Positions 1-10,800 of a DNA stretch of 64,000 nucleotides are shown one piece after another. This stretch comes from Dipteris shenzhenensis (taxonomy: Eukaryota; Polypodiophyta; Polypodiopsida; Gleicheniales). The first letter of the stretch is position 1, and each line of letters begins with the position of its first letter. The translations under genes and the position numbers were made by a program. A model generated the notes under the pieces. It saw only the letters and a list, made by a program, of their open reading frames with translations. It ran no database searches and was not told the origin of the DNA. The stretch lies in the NCBI GenBank assembly GCA_047967505.1, contig CM106540.1. One strand, 5' to 3'.

Positions 1-213
1 AACAACATGACAAGTCTCAGATTCTCTACCCCCTTTGCCCTGCATTCGAGTGCCTGCATTCGAGTGGTAACATCATGATCATTGTCACTAATATCATGAA
101 TTCCTATTATTGCATCACTTATCCCATCGATCTTTGTGTGTATTTTTCTTTGTGGTCCCATCTTATTATTCTCAACACAAGACAAGTCTTCTATATCAGT
201 AAGCATGTTTGAG
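1..213. other. Left flank of gypsy element F, no gene
   Basis: AT-rich DNA with no similarity to the rest of the window that I can see. The 5 bases at 209-213 (ttgag) just before the LTR would be the left target duplication of element F. Its right partner cannot be checked because the 3' LTR is truncated. Confidence 0.4.
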
Positions 214-324
214 TGTTATCTCTGTGCCAACATGGACTTAGGTGGAACAAAATGTGTGTGTAGAGTAGCAGCAAAGCTCCACCTGTACTTACATAAGGCC
301 AGAAATAATCCCTCTTAGAAATCC

Positions 325-595
325 AACTTGCATGTTCTACATGCAAATTCTACATACGATTCCTACATGCGAGTTCTACATGTGAGTTTTGCATGCAACT
401 CCTACATGCGAGTTCTACATGCGAGTTCTACATGCAACTTCTACATGCAACTCCTGCATGCAACTCCTACATGCGAGTTCTACATACGAGTTCTACATGC
501 AACTCCTAAATGCAACTCCTACATGCCACTCCTACATGCAACTTCTACATGCAAGTTCTACATGTGAGTTCTACATGCAAGTTCTACATGTAGAG
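325..595 (+). repeat. Minisatellite of 12-bp units in the 5' LTR
   Basis: About 20 tandem units of the type 'ctcctacatgcaa' / 'ttctacatgcgag' are spaced 12 bp apart. Because 12 is a multiple of 3, all frames stay open and give spurious ORFs with repeated His/Tyr-Met/Leu words. The same array recurs in the 3' LTR with a different unit order. Confidence 0.85.
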
Positions 596-645
596 AGAGA
601 ATGTGTTACAATTCCTGCATGCAGAGAGAGAAGCTCTCCAACTTG

Positions 646-670
646 TATAAATACCCAATAATGGAATAAA
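646..670 (+). promoter_or_regulatory. LTR TATA box and polyadenylation signal
   Basis: TATAAATA lies at 646-653 and AATAAA at 665-670, inside the LTR. The same TATA box is kept in the 3' LTR at 17152-17159. This fits an LTR promoter followed by the R region; the transcription start itself is not visible. Confidence 0.6.
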
Positions 671-789
671 GCCCACACTCTTTGGGGCATTGTGTTGAGT
701 TCTACTTTGGTATTCCAAGCAATTGTCTCAAGTGTCCATGCTTCCTTGCACTCCACATCCAAAAGCATGTCCTAACCTTGCAACTCCTC

Positions 790-945
790 CCCTCTCCTCC
801 AACCTTGCAACCCATCCTCTCCCTCTCCTCCTCCCTCCTCCTCCTTCCTTCTCCTCCTCCCTCTTCCTCCTCCTCCTCCCTCCTCCTCCTCCTCCTCTCT
901 CCTCCCTTCACCTCCTCCTCCTCCTCCCTCCTCTCTCTTCTTTCC
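790..945 (+). repeat. TCC-rich low-complexity tract in the LTR
   Basis: An almost pure C/T run of 'ctcctcctcc' type. It is shorter in the 3' LTR (about 17290-17430). The long Leu/Ser/Pro and Glu/Arg/Gly ORFs on either strand are translation artefacts. Confidence 0.85.
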
Positions 946-1131
946 CCATGCTCTTACACCTTCTTCCTCTCCCACTCCTATGCTCCCCCTAAACCCTTAG
1001 TTCCTCAACCCTTAATCTCCATGATCTACAAGGGAGACAAGTTCTCCACCATGTACTCTACTCTAAACCTTAGAACCTATTCTAAACTTTGGAACCTCTC
1101 TCTAAACCTTGGAACCTCCTTCTAAACCTTG

Positions 1132-2118
1132 GAACTCCTTCTAAGCCTGGAACTCCTTCTAACCTTGGAACTCCTTCCAAACCTTCGAACCTCCTTCTAA
1201 CCCTGGAACCTCCTTCTAGCCCTTAAACTCCTCCTAAACCCTACAACCCCCAATGAAGGCAAAAGCCTTTGTTACCTCAACCATGATGATACATGTTCCT
1301 TTTACACATGCATGCACTATGTTTGCTTACCACACTTAACCCTACGTCTCTCACTGGAACATAACTCGAGGTCCTAAGCTACATGTATACTACAAATGAC
1401 AACCCCAATATATCTATAGTTGACAAAAAGCCTCAGAACCTTGCAAACTGAGAGTACCCTACTCTTCCTATGGAAGCCATATGATAGAGCCAACATTTGT
1501 TGTTGGGGAGACTAGCGTCTCAAGTAACAGGAGTAAACATACGTAGGTATGTGTAAAAAACAAACTACATTAAACTTTCATGAACATAACACTCAAGGGC
1601 AAGGAGAGTAAAATGTTTTTTCCATTCCTAGCCAAACATATTAACCCGAAGCATCAACCTTGGGTTACTACCTTAAGGAAATTTCTTTATTTCTTAAAAA
1701 GAATCCACTTGATAAACTATCAGCCTCTGTAGTGGACATGAATGCGTAGAGCTTGCAATTTCAATCATTTCACCTTTTTGTAGAAGAGCAAACTGAGCTA
1801 ACCATAAAAAGTTACGGCTCGGGAAGAGTTTAGGGTTTAACCCTAAGCCTAAACCCATTTCCTATAAAAACCAACTCCATCCCCTCATTCTTCATATTTT
1901 CACGTTTTGCCTCCATCCTCTTCCTCATTCTGAGCCTTACGCAAGACACTCCTCCCTCTCCATTGACCACCACCCTACTCCCATCCTCACATGGTAAGTG
2001 ACTTCAAGCCCATCTCATAGTGATAACCTAGCCATCCACCCACTGTCCATTAGTCCTCAACAATCCCGTTACATTGAAAAAGACTTGGAGAGCGTTCAGG
2101 TGACCACCTCTTCCCCCT
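1132..2118. other. Gypsy F leader or LTR remainder, no gene
   Basis: No domain is readable. A second TATA-like site (tataaaaa, about 1862) sits ahead of a C/T-rich stretch. If the LTR is really longer than 918 bp, this region could be its continuation. No clear primer binding site was found. Confidence 0.35.
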
Positions 2119-2159
2119 TTGGATTTCCGTCAAAGTTTTCCCTCCGTTAAGTTTTTTTT

Positions 2160-2898
2160 CTTTCTTTTTTCTTGTCCCCCTCCTCCATCTCCACCACCTC
2201 CCCCTCCACCACCTCTTTCTTCCCTCCCCCCTCCCCCCCCTCCATCTCCATCACTGCCTTCCACCACCACCACCCCCTCCCCCCTCTATCACCACCACCC
2301 CCTTCCCCCTCCCCCCTTCATCTCCACCATCCCCTCCCCCCCTCCATCTTCACCTCCCCCCTCCCCCACTTCCCCCTCCCCCCTTCATCTCCACCAACCC
2401 CTCCTCCCTTTCCCCCATCCATCCCCACCTCCCCCCTCCCCCCTCCATCTCTAGGACCCCCTCCATCTCCAGCACCCCCTTCCCCCTCCCCCCTTCATCT
2501 CCACCACCCCCTCCCCCCTCCCCTCCTCCATCTCCATCTCCACCTCCCCCCTCCCACCCTTCCCCCTCCCCCCTTCATCTCCACCATGCGCTCCCCCCTT
2601 CCCTCCCTCCATCTCCACGTCCTACCTCCCCCCTCCATCTCCACCACCCTTCCCCCCCCCCCTTCTCCCTCCACCACCACTATCTCTCTCTTTCCCTCCC
2701 CCTCTCTCTTTCTTTCTCTCTTTTTTTTTTGTCTCTGTCTCCCTCTCTCTCTCTTTCCCTCCCCCTCTATCTTTCTTTATCTCTCTCTTTCCCTCCCTCT
2801 TTCTCTCTCTTTTTCTCTCTCTATCTCTCTCTTTCCCTCCCCCTATCTTTCTTTCTCTCTCTCTCTTTCTCTCTCTCACTCTATCTCTCTCTTTCCCT

Positions 2899-2951
<53 letters not shown>

Positions 2952-2959
2952 TCCCCCTA

Positions 2960-3003
<44 letters not shown>

Positions 3004-3026
3004 CCCCTATCCCTCTCTTTCCCTCC

Positions 3027-3072
<46 letters not shown>

Positions 3073-3075
3073 CCC
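2160..3075 (+). repeat. Long polypyrimidine tract with (CT)n microsatellites
   Basis: About 0.9 kb of nearly unbroken C and T. First come 'ccaccccctccccc'-type units (2170-2670), then mixed (CT)n, (CTTT)n and C runs, with the purest (CT)n blocks at about 2909-3070. The long Pro/Ser/Leu ORF here is composition-driven and not a gene. Confidence 0.9.
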
Positions 3076-3129
3076 CCCTTGCTGGCCGCTCCCTACACAT
3101 TACCCCTACTCCACCCACTCCTATACTAA

Positions 3130-3150
3130 AGCAAGGGCTTAGCCCTTGCT
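3130..3150. repeat. 21-bp perfect palindrome
   Basis: Two 10-bp arms (agcaagggct / agcccttgct) surround a single T. It lies right after the pyrimidine tract. No gene context gives it a function. Confidence 0.6.
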
Positions 3151-3159
3151 GTTGCTGCA

Positions 3160-3520
3160 TCAGGTAGCTGCCCCACCCCGCCACACCCGCGCCTTGCCCC
3201 GCCCCGCCCCGTCGGCCCCCTCTATGCCCAGCCTAGCCTCGCCTGTGCCCTGCCCCTTATAGCTCCCTCCACCCTCCCCGCCCCTCTATCCTCCCCTCGC
3301 CTCCCCTCCCCTCCCCCTACCCCTTGTCGTAAACCCCCTACCCTCGTCCACCGCTCGTCGAAACCCCCCCTCCCCCTCCCCTCCACCCTCCCCTCCCCTC
3401 TATTCACCTCCCCCCCACCGCTCATCGAAACCCACCCCCCCCCCCCCCGATCACCGCCGTCGCCATGCAAACCCCCCCGCACCTCCGCTGCAACAGCCCC
3501 CTCCCCCCCACACATAGTAA
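3160..3520 (+). repeat. C-rich low-complexity region
   Basis: Continues the strand-asymmetric C/T bias, with 'gccccgcccc' and long C runs. ORFs here are rich in Gly and Arg and are not credible genes. Confidence 0.7.
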
Positions 3521-3524
3521 CAAA

Positions 3525-3770
3525 AAAAAACCTAACCTAGACCTAATCCTAGGTTAGTTTTAGGCTAGGTTAGGTTACTCTAACTTAATTAGGTTAGTTT
3601 AACCTAGGTTAGTTACTAACAATTAGGTTACTCTAACTAACCTTCAATTAGTAACTAATTGTAGTTAGTGAACATAGTTAGGTTAATCTCCTAGTTATAA
3701 TAACTGGGAGGATATAGGTTAGTTAATCTAACTAGATTAACTTGGTTCAAATCCCTCAGTTGGACTTAAA
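3525..3770. repeat. Degenerate ggttag/ctaacc repeat
   Basis: Irregular copies of 'ctaggttag', 'taggttac' and their complements occur over about 240 bp. They resemble telomere-like words but are neither in register nor the plant TTTAGGG sequence. Confidence 0.6.
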
Positions 3771-4353
3771 GTCCATTCACACCACCCTTAGGACCCCCCT
3801 CCCCCCAAAAAAAGCAAAATTTACCCCTACTTTAACCCCTCGTAACTCATCCATTTGGGACCCCAATCTGAATTGTGTTTGAATCTAGATTTCACACATG
3901 GAAACACCATGCTATGAGGTATTTTTCCAGCCCATTGCACACCATTTCAGCATCCCTAGCACTCGCTCATTCAAGCTGCCATGTGGGCTTCATTTCACAC
4001 AAATTTGCTCATATCTTCACGTCGTGACCTCCGATTAACGATCCATTTGCACTGGCACATTTCTGTACACACGTAGGACAATCTTTGGCACATTATTAAC
4101 AAGACGATCCCTACACAAACTAACACCACTCTAACACTCCCAACAAAACTACATCCACACCTGCACTTGTGGCAGAGATACCCTTAGCAAATCTCGTCCA
4201 ATCTGCATGTAGCTACGTTCCAACCAATGCCTCTGACTCCAACGCTCACCAAATCTGTATACAACTCTGCTGCAACCACCACCCCCAACAATCTGCTACC
4301 CCAAATGCCCCCCTCAAATTCAATCACTACCTTTAACTCGTCCACGCCCCAAC
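3771..4353. other. Leader before gag of element F, nothing recognised
   Basis: Ordinary-composition sequence with no readable domain; presumably the untranslated leader leading to gag. Confidence 0.4.
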
Positions 4354-5135
4354 ATGGCTGGACATCGTCGCGACAATGATGGGGATATCGACTTGATGTA
4401 GAGGCTGACAATTTCTTTGATCGAAGAAATAATAACAATCAAGGCAGATGCCCCTTGGGAAAGCTAGAACTTCCCAAATATAATGGTAGGGGAGATCCAA
4501 CCCGATTCCTCCAACATTTTGATGCCGCATGCCGAGCAGGTGGGGATCAATCCCATGAAACCAAGGTGGCTTGGTTTCCCATGGCCTTAGCTGATGAAGC
4601 ATCTTAATGGTACCTAGACCTTCTAGTGGAAGAGCACGCCACATGGGAACTACTTCAAACAGAATTCAAACGATGCTTTCAAATGGAGAGGCTACAAGAT
4701 GATCCCCCTCTGCAACTAAGCAAGATCGAACAAGGTTAGTGAGAAGATGTACGCACGTAACTGGGTAAGATGAAAAGATTAATCGCCAAATGTGACCCAT
4801 GCCCAAATGCAAAGTACCTCACGGCATGGTTCATTGTAGGACTAAGAAAGAAAATCTGAAAGGATATGAAAGATTAGCAGCTATGAAATATTCAGTGCTG
4901 CTCATGTGGTAGCCATTGACATTGAGGATGGCATGACTGACTCAGACACTATCAATGATGATGACAGATCTAGTACAAGATATAAGTGCTCAAAAAAGGG
5001 CAAATCAAAGACCACTGCTGAAACATCAAATGAAGATCACCTAGAGGCCATGACCATGAAGCTGAAAGAAGACATGATGCAGGCCATGGAACAAAAACTT
5101 CACTTGTCTCAACCACCAACTCACACATATCCACA
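4354..5135 (+). pseudogene. gag: Gypsy F gag (capsid region), broken
   Basis: Gag forms the particle that packages the element RNA. The sequence reads as a Retrotrans_gag-type domain: LPKYNGRGDPTRFLQHF at about 4470-4525, then FPMALADEAS, a TAA stop at 4605, WYLDLLVEEHATWELLQTEF and a C-terminal LGKMKRLIAKCDPCPNAKYL stretch. The first ATG (4354) is out of frame with the domain by one base, and several stops follow after about 4735. The segment 4906-5135 continues in another frame with an acidic/Lys-rich linker. Assignment to gypsy gag is firm from its place upstream of PR-RT-IN; the exact start is unknown. Confidence 0.7.
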
Positions 5136-5935
5136 GTGAGAAAATGTCTGGTGTCCACACTGCATGGCCAATCATATAGCAAATGAGTGCTCAGTCCTAA
5201 GACTTAGGATCACTGCACAAGCAAATCCACCACCAAGGTTGTGGTGCCATATCTACGTCGTCAATGGTCATGATGAAAATAGTTGCATCTTCAACATGCG
5301 CAACAACCTGCCTCGACCTCAACAATACCCAAGCAGCACCCATGCCAGTATACAAGCAATGGCACTTGCATAAGTGCCCCCAACTCTGACGCTAAATCCT
5401 ATTCCTGTTCGGACACAAGTCCCACAACTACTCAGGAATCCAAATCCACGACCATATCCAAGAGCACCAAATCTAGCTCCTCAGGCAGTTCCAATACATC
5501 AATTACAAGCTGAGGAAGTAGACTCACCATTTGAGTATGAAGCAGAGTACCCAATGTACTATGTAGAAGGTGAAGAGGGTCTAATACTAGTTTATGCAAA
5601 TTAAGTATCTCCCAACACATATCATGCACCAATAAAGTGGTATGGTTGTGGAGAAACTCATCGGATCGCAGAGTGCCCCCATCGTGGTAGCCCAGCTACT
5701 TTCCAACCCCTGTCTAGAGATTGTGGAATAGGACATGCCTATATGGATTGTCCCATGAAAAATAAAGGCCTAGAACAAACAGAGGTTAAGCTTAACGTCC
5801 CAATTGGCATCATTAGGGTGGACCATCAAAGTCTGGGTCTGGCAAGTGTAATATCACAACCTATAAATGTAATTACACACCAACAGAAAGAGGCCACCAA
5901 GGAACCTAACATTCCAATCCAACCAAAGTGACTTC
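5136..5935 (+). pseudogene. gag: Gypsy F gag C-terminus with zinc-knuckle remnants
   Basis: Two Cys/His clusters of nucleocapsid type are visible: WCPHCMANHIANECS at about 5152-5196, and a GCGETHRIAEC box with a following CGIGHAYMDCPMK at about 5643-5760. These would bind the element RNA. Between them is a Pro/Gln/Thr-rich stretch. Frame changes and stops (for example just before 5140 and after 5600) break the reading frame. The double-knuckle arrangement is seen in several gypsy lineages, so it does not settle the lineage. Confidence 0.55.
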
Positions 5936-6383
5936 TAAAAAAGAAAGCACAAGTGCCTCCACCTCCCCAAGCAAAGAGCAGCCGAGCTCATCCACATCAA
6001 CTCCTGAGCCTCAAATAAAAGAAGCTCCATACCCAAATGCAGAGGTGGAGGAGGCTCGTTTTCAAACACTTCAACAATGGGTACAAAATGAACAAGCTCA
6101 ATTTGAGGCTGAGAAACAAGCTCAACACCCAATCCATGACTTGGATCCACAAAGTATTAATATTGTACTCAAGCCTTTGTTCCAACAACAAACTCCACAA
6201 CATAATGTACCACCACATCAACTTGAAGGAGCCGCACTCTCTAGCATCCTGAGTTGCCCTATGTCAATCCCTATCAGAATCCTCCTACGAAATTGTCCCA
6301 ATCTCTGGGAGAGTTTCAAAGGATGGATTGAACTTGCAAATACCCCTCCACCTATGAACAACATCGAAGATATCCCTATGTAG
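5936..6383 (+). pseudogene. Gag-protease linker of gypsy F
   Basis: Encodes a Ser/Thr/Pro/Gln-rich stretch (SASTSPSKEQPSSSTSTPEP and following) with no recognised domain. It lies between the zinc knuckles and the protease, so it is probably an interdomain linker. A 151-codon open frame ends at 6383. Confidence 0.4.
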
Positions 6384-6735
6384 ATGGGTGAGAGAGATGA
6401 CATATGCAACATTAATGTGCTTTTGATCCACAAGGCATATAATGAAGTCCAAGCCATAGTGGATGGTGGAGTAGGTGTATATGTCCTATCAAAGGAGCTC
6501 TACGAAGAATGGGGTCTCCCACCAATGCAAAAGGCTAATTGCAGATGATCCATGGACTAAACCCTTGGGAATAGTAAATGGCGTGTCCACAAAGATCGCA
6601 GGAGTCCACTTTCTCTTCAATTCACAATCTTGGATCTCCGCAAAAAATCCTATCAAATCTTACTGGGATGTCCTTGGTTATGGGAAGCATCACTTCTCCA
6701 TGACTGGGGAACTGATAGACTGACAATCCAGAATT
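6384..6735 (+). pseudogene. Gypsy F aspartic protease, broken
   Basis: The retropepsin cuts Gag-Pol into mature parts. In one frame I read AIVDGGVGVYVLSKELYEEW (flap side with the D-[ST]-G box changed to DGG). About 85 codons later comes a C-terminal YQILLGCPWLWEASLLHDWG box, the usual ILLGRPWL signature. Two stops fall between the two motifs. The middle Ser/Thr of the active-site triplet is Gly here, as seen in some plant gypsy copies or by decay. Identification rests on the two motifs and position. Confidence 0.6.
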
Positions 6736-7799
6736 GAGACACCGCAGTCAGGGTGAATATGGGAACAGGAGAAGCAAATCAGCTCCCCTACAAGAGCATG
6801 CCATAGAAGGTGACTCACAAAGCAATGTCAATAATTGGATACAAACATTGGCAACCATCAACAACTGCCATTCATTAGACCCCATCTCACAGATAGATGC
6901 TAAGGCACTACAGGTAGATCCTCTGCTCCCACATGACGAACCAATCAATCTAGGGATGCCATTCTTTATGGCTAACCTCGAGTGGAATAATGAACCTGAA
7001 GAAGGTACCCATACCAATGAGGACTCAGATTTTCCTTGGGACCTTGAAACTGAGGCTGCGAATGCTGAAATTGAAGATCAAATCTTTGATAATGGCTTAG
7101 CCATTTTGTATGCCCTAATGGCAGTCGAGCTCCCAAAAGTTGAACCTCCAAAGTTGACTAACAGCAGAAGATCCCGTAAGAAAGCCGAAGGAGGAAATCG
7201 AAAAAAAGCCAAGGCTGAACACTTGAATGAATTTGAACGAGTCCAAACAAGGATTGTCAAATTGTACCTTGCAAAGCTAGCTCCCTCAAACTTAGAAACA
7301 CTGCCTCTTGAATGGTCCCCTGAGGAACTAGAAGAAGTATGCGTAGCAAATGAACCCTTACTTGGAAACACCTTACCAGTGGAAAAGTTACCTCACAGTT
7401 CCCAATGTAAGAAGTTTTGAAAATATAAGCCACATGTATGGATGAAGCTCGATCAAGAGACTTTAGAAAAAGAAAGTCAAGAAGAGCCTAGCAAATTAGT
7501 AAATGCAACTATGCCACCTAGTACACATGACGCATATCAGGCTAGTTCAACACCATCAGAGGCCGATCTTTGAGAGGTGCCAAAATACTTCAAGAATTAC
7601 ACAAGTGGCAGTGTGCCAATAGCAATGCAAATATCACTAAGAGAATCTAAAGTTCAAGAAACCGATAGCATTGGAGAAACTCCAATCTATGAGGGATCGG
7701 CAAAACATGCACAATAAACCTTGCCCTTGAAGGGGAGGAAGAAAAATTGGTTTTCATTGGGAAACAGCTTTGACAAGAAGATGAAACCAAACTCAAAGC
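6736..7799 (+). pseudogene. Protease-RT linker of gypsy F, unknown function
   Basis: A 228-codon open frame (6734-7420) encodes a charged protein with a Lys/Arg-rich centre (SRRSRKKAEGGNRKKAKAEH, about 7160-7220) and Glu-rich flanks. I recognise no domain. It precedes RT in the expected place of the protease-RT spacer. 7421-7799 continues with stops toward the RT start. Confidence 0.45.
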
Positions 7800-9176
7800 A
7801 CTCCTAATGGAATACCATGACTGCCTAGCATGGTCATACAAAAAGATGAAAGGAATTTTACCAGACATGGCAGTACACACAATACCTATAAGGGAAGGTG
7901 CTCACCCTAAGGTATGTGGAACTTATCGGACAAATCCTAAATATGGCACCATGGTTTATGATGAGCTAGAAAAACTCCTAGATGTTGGATTCATCTACGA
8001 GATAGAGCACACTGATTGGGTTTCACCCATTGTCATTGTGCCTAAATGCAACAAGAAGCTCAGAATATGCGTAAACTTAAAAAATGTGAATGCCACCACA
8101 ATTAGGGATCACTATCCCCTACCCTTAATAGAAACAGTGTTGGAAAAGGTGGTAGGCTCTGAAATATATAGCTTCTTGGATGGCTTCAGTGGCTATAATC
8201 GAGTGCAAATTGCTCCTAAAGACCAATCAAAAGCAACATTTGCTACAGAATGGGGTATTTTTGCATATAGAGTCATGCCATTCAGCCTTTGTAATGCCCC
8301 GGCCACATTCCAGCGAGTCATGTTCATAGCTTTCAATTCATTTCTGAATAAGTTTTACAAGTGTTCTTGGATGATTTGTGCATCCATTCAAACAAACAAG
8401 ACCGCTTCAAATGTCTTAAAGCAATACTAATCAAATGCAGGGAGTATGGCATCTCCCTAAATCCAACAAAATGCCAGTTCAAGGTCACCCATGGAGTTGT
8501 TTTGGGACACATCGTCTCTCAACATGGGATTGCAATTGACATGGACAAAATCAAAATCATCATGGAATTGTTGCCTCCGACAAATTCCAAAGGTGTATAG
8601 GTCTTTATGGGACATGCCGGCTATTATAGAAGATTTATATTGTGGTATGCCATGATAGCTAGACCACTTTACAAATTATTAGTGGAATTCTTATGGACCG
8701 AAGAGTGCAACCAAGCCTTTGAGCTTTTAAAGTGGCACCTAATCATAGCACCCATCCTTATATCTCCCAATTGGGATATTGATTTTCATCTTCATACGGA
8801 TGGATCCAAGTATGCAATTGGGAGTGTGCTTTGTCAACCTAGTGAACATAAGAAAGACTACCCATTCTACTTCACCAGTCGACAACTCAATGATGCAGAG
8901 ATCAACTATACCACCACAGAACGAGAAGCCCTAGCAATGGTGTATAGTGTAAAGAAATTTTGACACTATCTACTCGCGAATGATTTTTTCTTCTACACTG
9001 ACCATCAAGCATTACTTTATCTTGTGAATTGTCTATGTACAATAGGAAGAATAACCAGATGGCTCCTCTTGCTTCAAGAATTCAACTTCAAAATAGTGGT
9101 CTGCAAAGGTGCCCAACACTACATTGCTGATCACATGTCTCGAGTCACAAGTTGGGAGAAGAAGCCACTGGAGTAG
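7800..9176 (+). pseudogene. pol: Gypsy F reverse transcriptase and RNase H, broken
   Basis: RT copies element RNA into DNA and RNase H removes the RNA strand. RT motifs run in order: a YPLPLIETVLEKV box (about 8112), SFLDGFSGYNRVQI (8172), ATFATEWGIFAYRVMPFSLC (8235) and the catalytic FLDDLCIHS box (8361). Then come HIVSQHGIAIDMDKI, YYRRF, the RNase H start FHLHTDGSKYAIGSVL (about 8785) and TDHQALLYLV (9000). The frame slips just before FLDD (about 8357). A TAG stands at 8598 where Gln is usual, and a TGA at 8961 where Arg is usual. The C-terminal HYIADHMSRV box is typical of gypsy RNase H. Confidence 0.8.
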
Positions 9177-9354
9177 AAGATGACTTACCAGATGCCACAC
9201 TTTTCAAATAGATCTAGAGTGGTGTGCAGATATCATTGGGTACTTGATGGCAGGAAGACCACCCCTCGAAATGAAAGCAGTAGATGCCAAAAAATTGATT
9301 CTAAAGGTTGCACCCTATCAACTAATCGTAGGACAACTGTACAAAGATGGGCAA

Positions 9355-10360
9355 GGACCAGATATTAAGACGATGTGTAATGCCTCATGAGATCATGCCA
9401 ATCTTGAGTGAAGTCCATGAAGGCATTGTAGGAGGACACTTCTAAGGGGAAGCCACAGCAAGAAAAGTTCTCCTCGCAGGCTTTTGGTGGCCAACATTGT
9501 GGGCAGATGCCTATGAATATGTAGAAGGCTGTGATGTATGCCAACAGACTACTAAACCACAACACAAAGATTTTAATCCCCTAACAATAGTTGTTGCACA
9601 AAAACCATTTGAAAAATGGGGGATTAACTATGTGGGTCCCATACATCTAGCAGTAAAAGGAACACAAGCATGCTACATCATTGTGGCCACTGATTACTTT
9701 ACAAAATGGGCTAAAGCTAAAGCAGTCAGAAAGGTAGATGCCAGAAGCACAACAAGATTCTTCTACAAAAATGTGATCACCCAATTTGGATGCCCCATTG
9801 AAATTGTGTCGAATAGAGACACACATTTTGTCAATGAGGTAATTCAAGAACTCTTGTCTGGCTTCAGGGTAATCCATAGAAAAAGCACACCCTACTACCC
9901 CCAAGGGAATGGACAGGCCGAATCCACCAACAAAATAATATGCATTACCAAGGTAGCAGAACCACATTGTTCTAATTCGACAGAGAAACTAAATGTTGCC
10001 TTATGGGCATACAAAACCACATTCAAGGTCAGTACAAGGAACCCACCTTTTCAATTGGTGTACAACCTTGAAGATGTGGTCCCACTAGAATTTTTAATAC
10101 CAAGGCTATGCATAGCAGTACAGGAATGCATGGGAGACCATGAATCCTTGAAAGAAAGGCTGTATCAGTTGGAGAAGCATACAGAGACAAGACTAGTCAC
10201 CTACCATGCCATGACAACAGAAAAACACAAAAGAAAGGCATCGTTTGACAGAAATATGAAATCTAAAGACATCAAGGAAGGTGACTTAGTCCTATTATAC
10301 AATGCCAAAGTACACAAGGGGAAACTGAAGTATCTAGGTCAAGGACCCTACCGAGTATGA
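9355..10360 (+). pseudogene. pol: Gypsy F integrase, catalytically dead
   Basis: Integrase joins the element DNA to the host chromosome. The HHCC zinc finger is readable (HEGIVGGHF ... GCDVCQ, about 9418-9545) with one stop in it at 9445. The core shows WGINYVGP, SNRDTHFVN and GNGQAESTN. The usual first and second Asp of the DDE triad are both Asn here; the Glu remains. The C-terminal part (KASFDRNMKSKDIKEGDLVL ... LGQGPYRV, to 10360) is the usual GPY/F module. No chromodomain follows. Two Asp-to-Asn changes are G-to-A transitions and fit decay rather than selection. Confidence 0.8.
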
Positions 10361-10497
10361 AAGATGAATCCCATCGAAGCCGTACTACTAGAAACATTGG
10401 ATGGAGTCCAAGTCAAAAAAACAATAAATGGGAATTGACAATCATGAGCACTCACTAGCATATGCATGTTTTTGCACATATAGTTTGCACTAGATTG
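10361..10497 (+). other. Gypsy F 3' region left of the Copia A insertion
   Basis: Noncoding. It contains a 'cactcactagcatatgcatg...tttttgcacat' unit. A related unit (cgctcattggcatatgcac...tttttgcacat) lies just across the insertion at 15998-16038, so Copia A went in between two short tandem units. Confidence 0.55.
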
Positions 10498-10502
10498 TTA
10501 CA
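10498..10502. repeat. Left target site duplication of Copia A (ttaca)
   Basis: Identical to 15993-15997 directly after the other LTR. Confidence 0.9.
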
Positions 10503-10800
10503 TGTAAAGAATAAGGGAGAGAGATAGGAGACTCAAGTGCAGCTTTCTTCACAACACACAAAAGAGAGAGGACACAAGGTTGGAGGGTGAAGCCTTTCTT
10601 TACTTTTGCACACAACAACAGTACAATAGAAGAGGGAAATACCCTATATGTCAAAACCTAGAATACGTGGTTCATATGTGAACCCAAACCAAAAACATAC
10701 GTGGTAGTGTAACTACACCACGAGTACAACTAACATAGGCGGTGACATAAATGATAGTCATCCAGGAGATATATCGGGGGTAGAGCTTGATATCTCAACA
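10503..10800 (-). repeat. 3' LTR of Copia A
   Basis: On + it starts tgtaaagaataaggg and ends gatatctcaaca. Its first 43 bp in element orientation are also coding: the pol frame ends inside it at 10758. Confidence 0.95.

Larger units (their letters stand above)
214..1131 (+). repeat. 5' LTR of element F (minimum extent)
   Basis: The stretch starts with TG and matches 16707-17612 with scattered differences. It holds a minisatellite, a TATA box, an AATAAA signal, a TC-rich tract and a row of short 'cttggaacctccttctaaac'-type repeats. Similarity ends at about 1131 only because the other copy is cut there, so the true right end and primer binding site are unknown. Confidence 0.7.

Noticed and set aside
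325-595. CRISPR-like array of short repeats
   Set aside because: Units are contiguous 12-mers with no spacers, lie in an LTR of a plant retrotransposon and have no cas genes.
2119-3184. Long Pro/Ser/Leu ORF (331 codons) and antisense Glu/Arg ORFs
   Set aside because: Produced by the polypyrimidine composition; no domain, and any frame stays open.
3525-3770. Interstitial telomere
   Set aside because: The words are ggttag/ctaacc mixtures in both directions and not in register; plant telomere repeat TTTAGGG is not seen.
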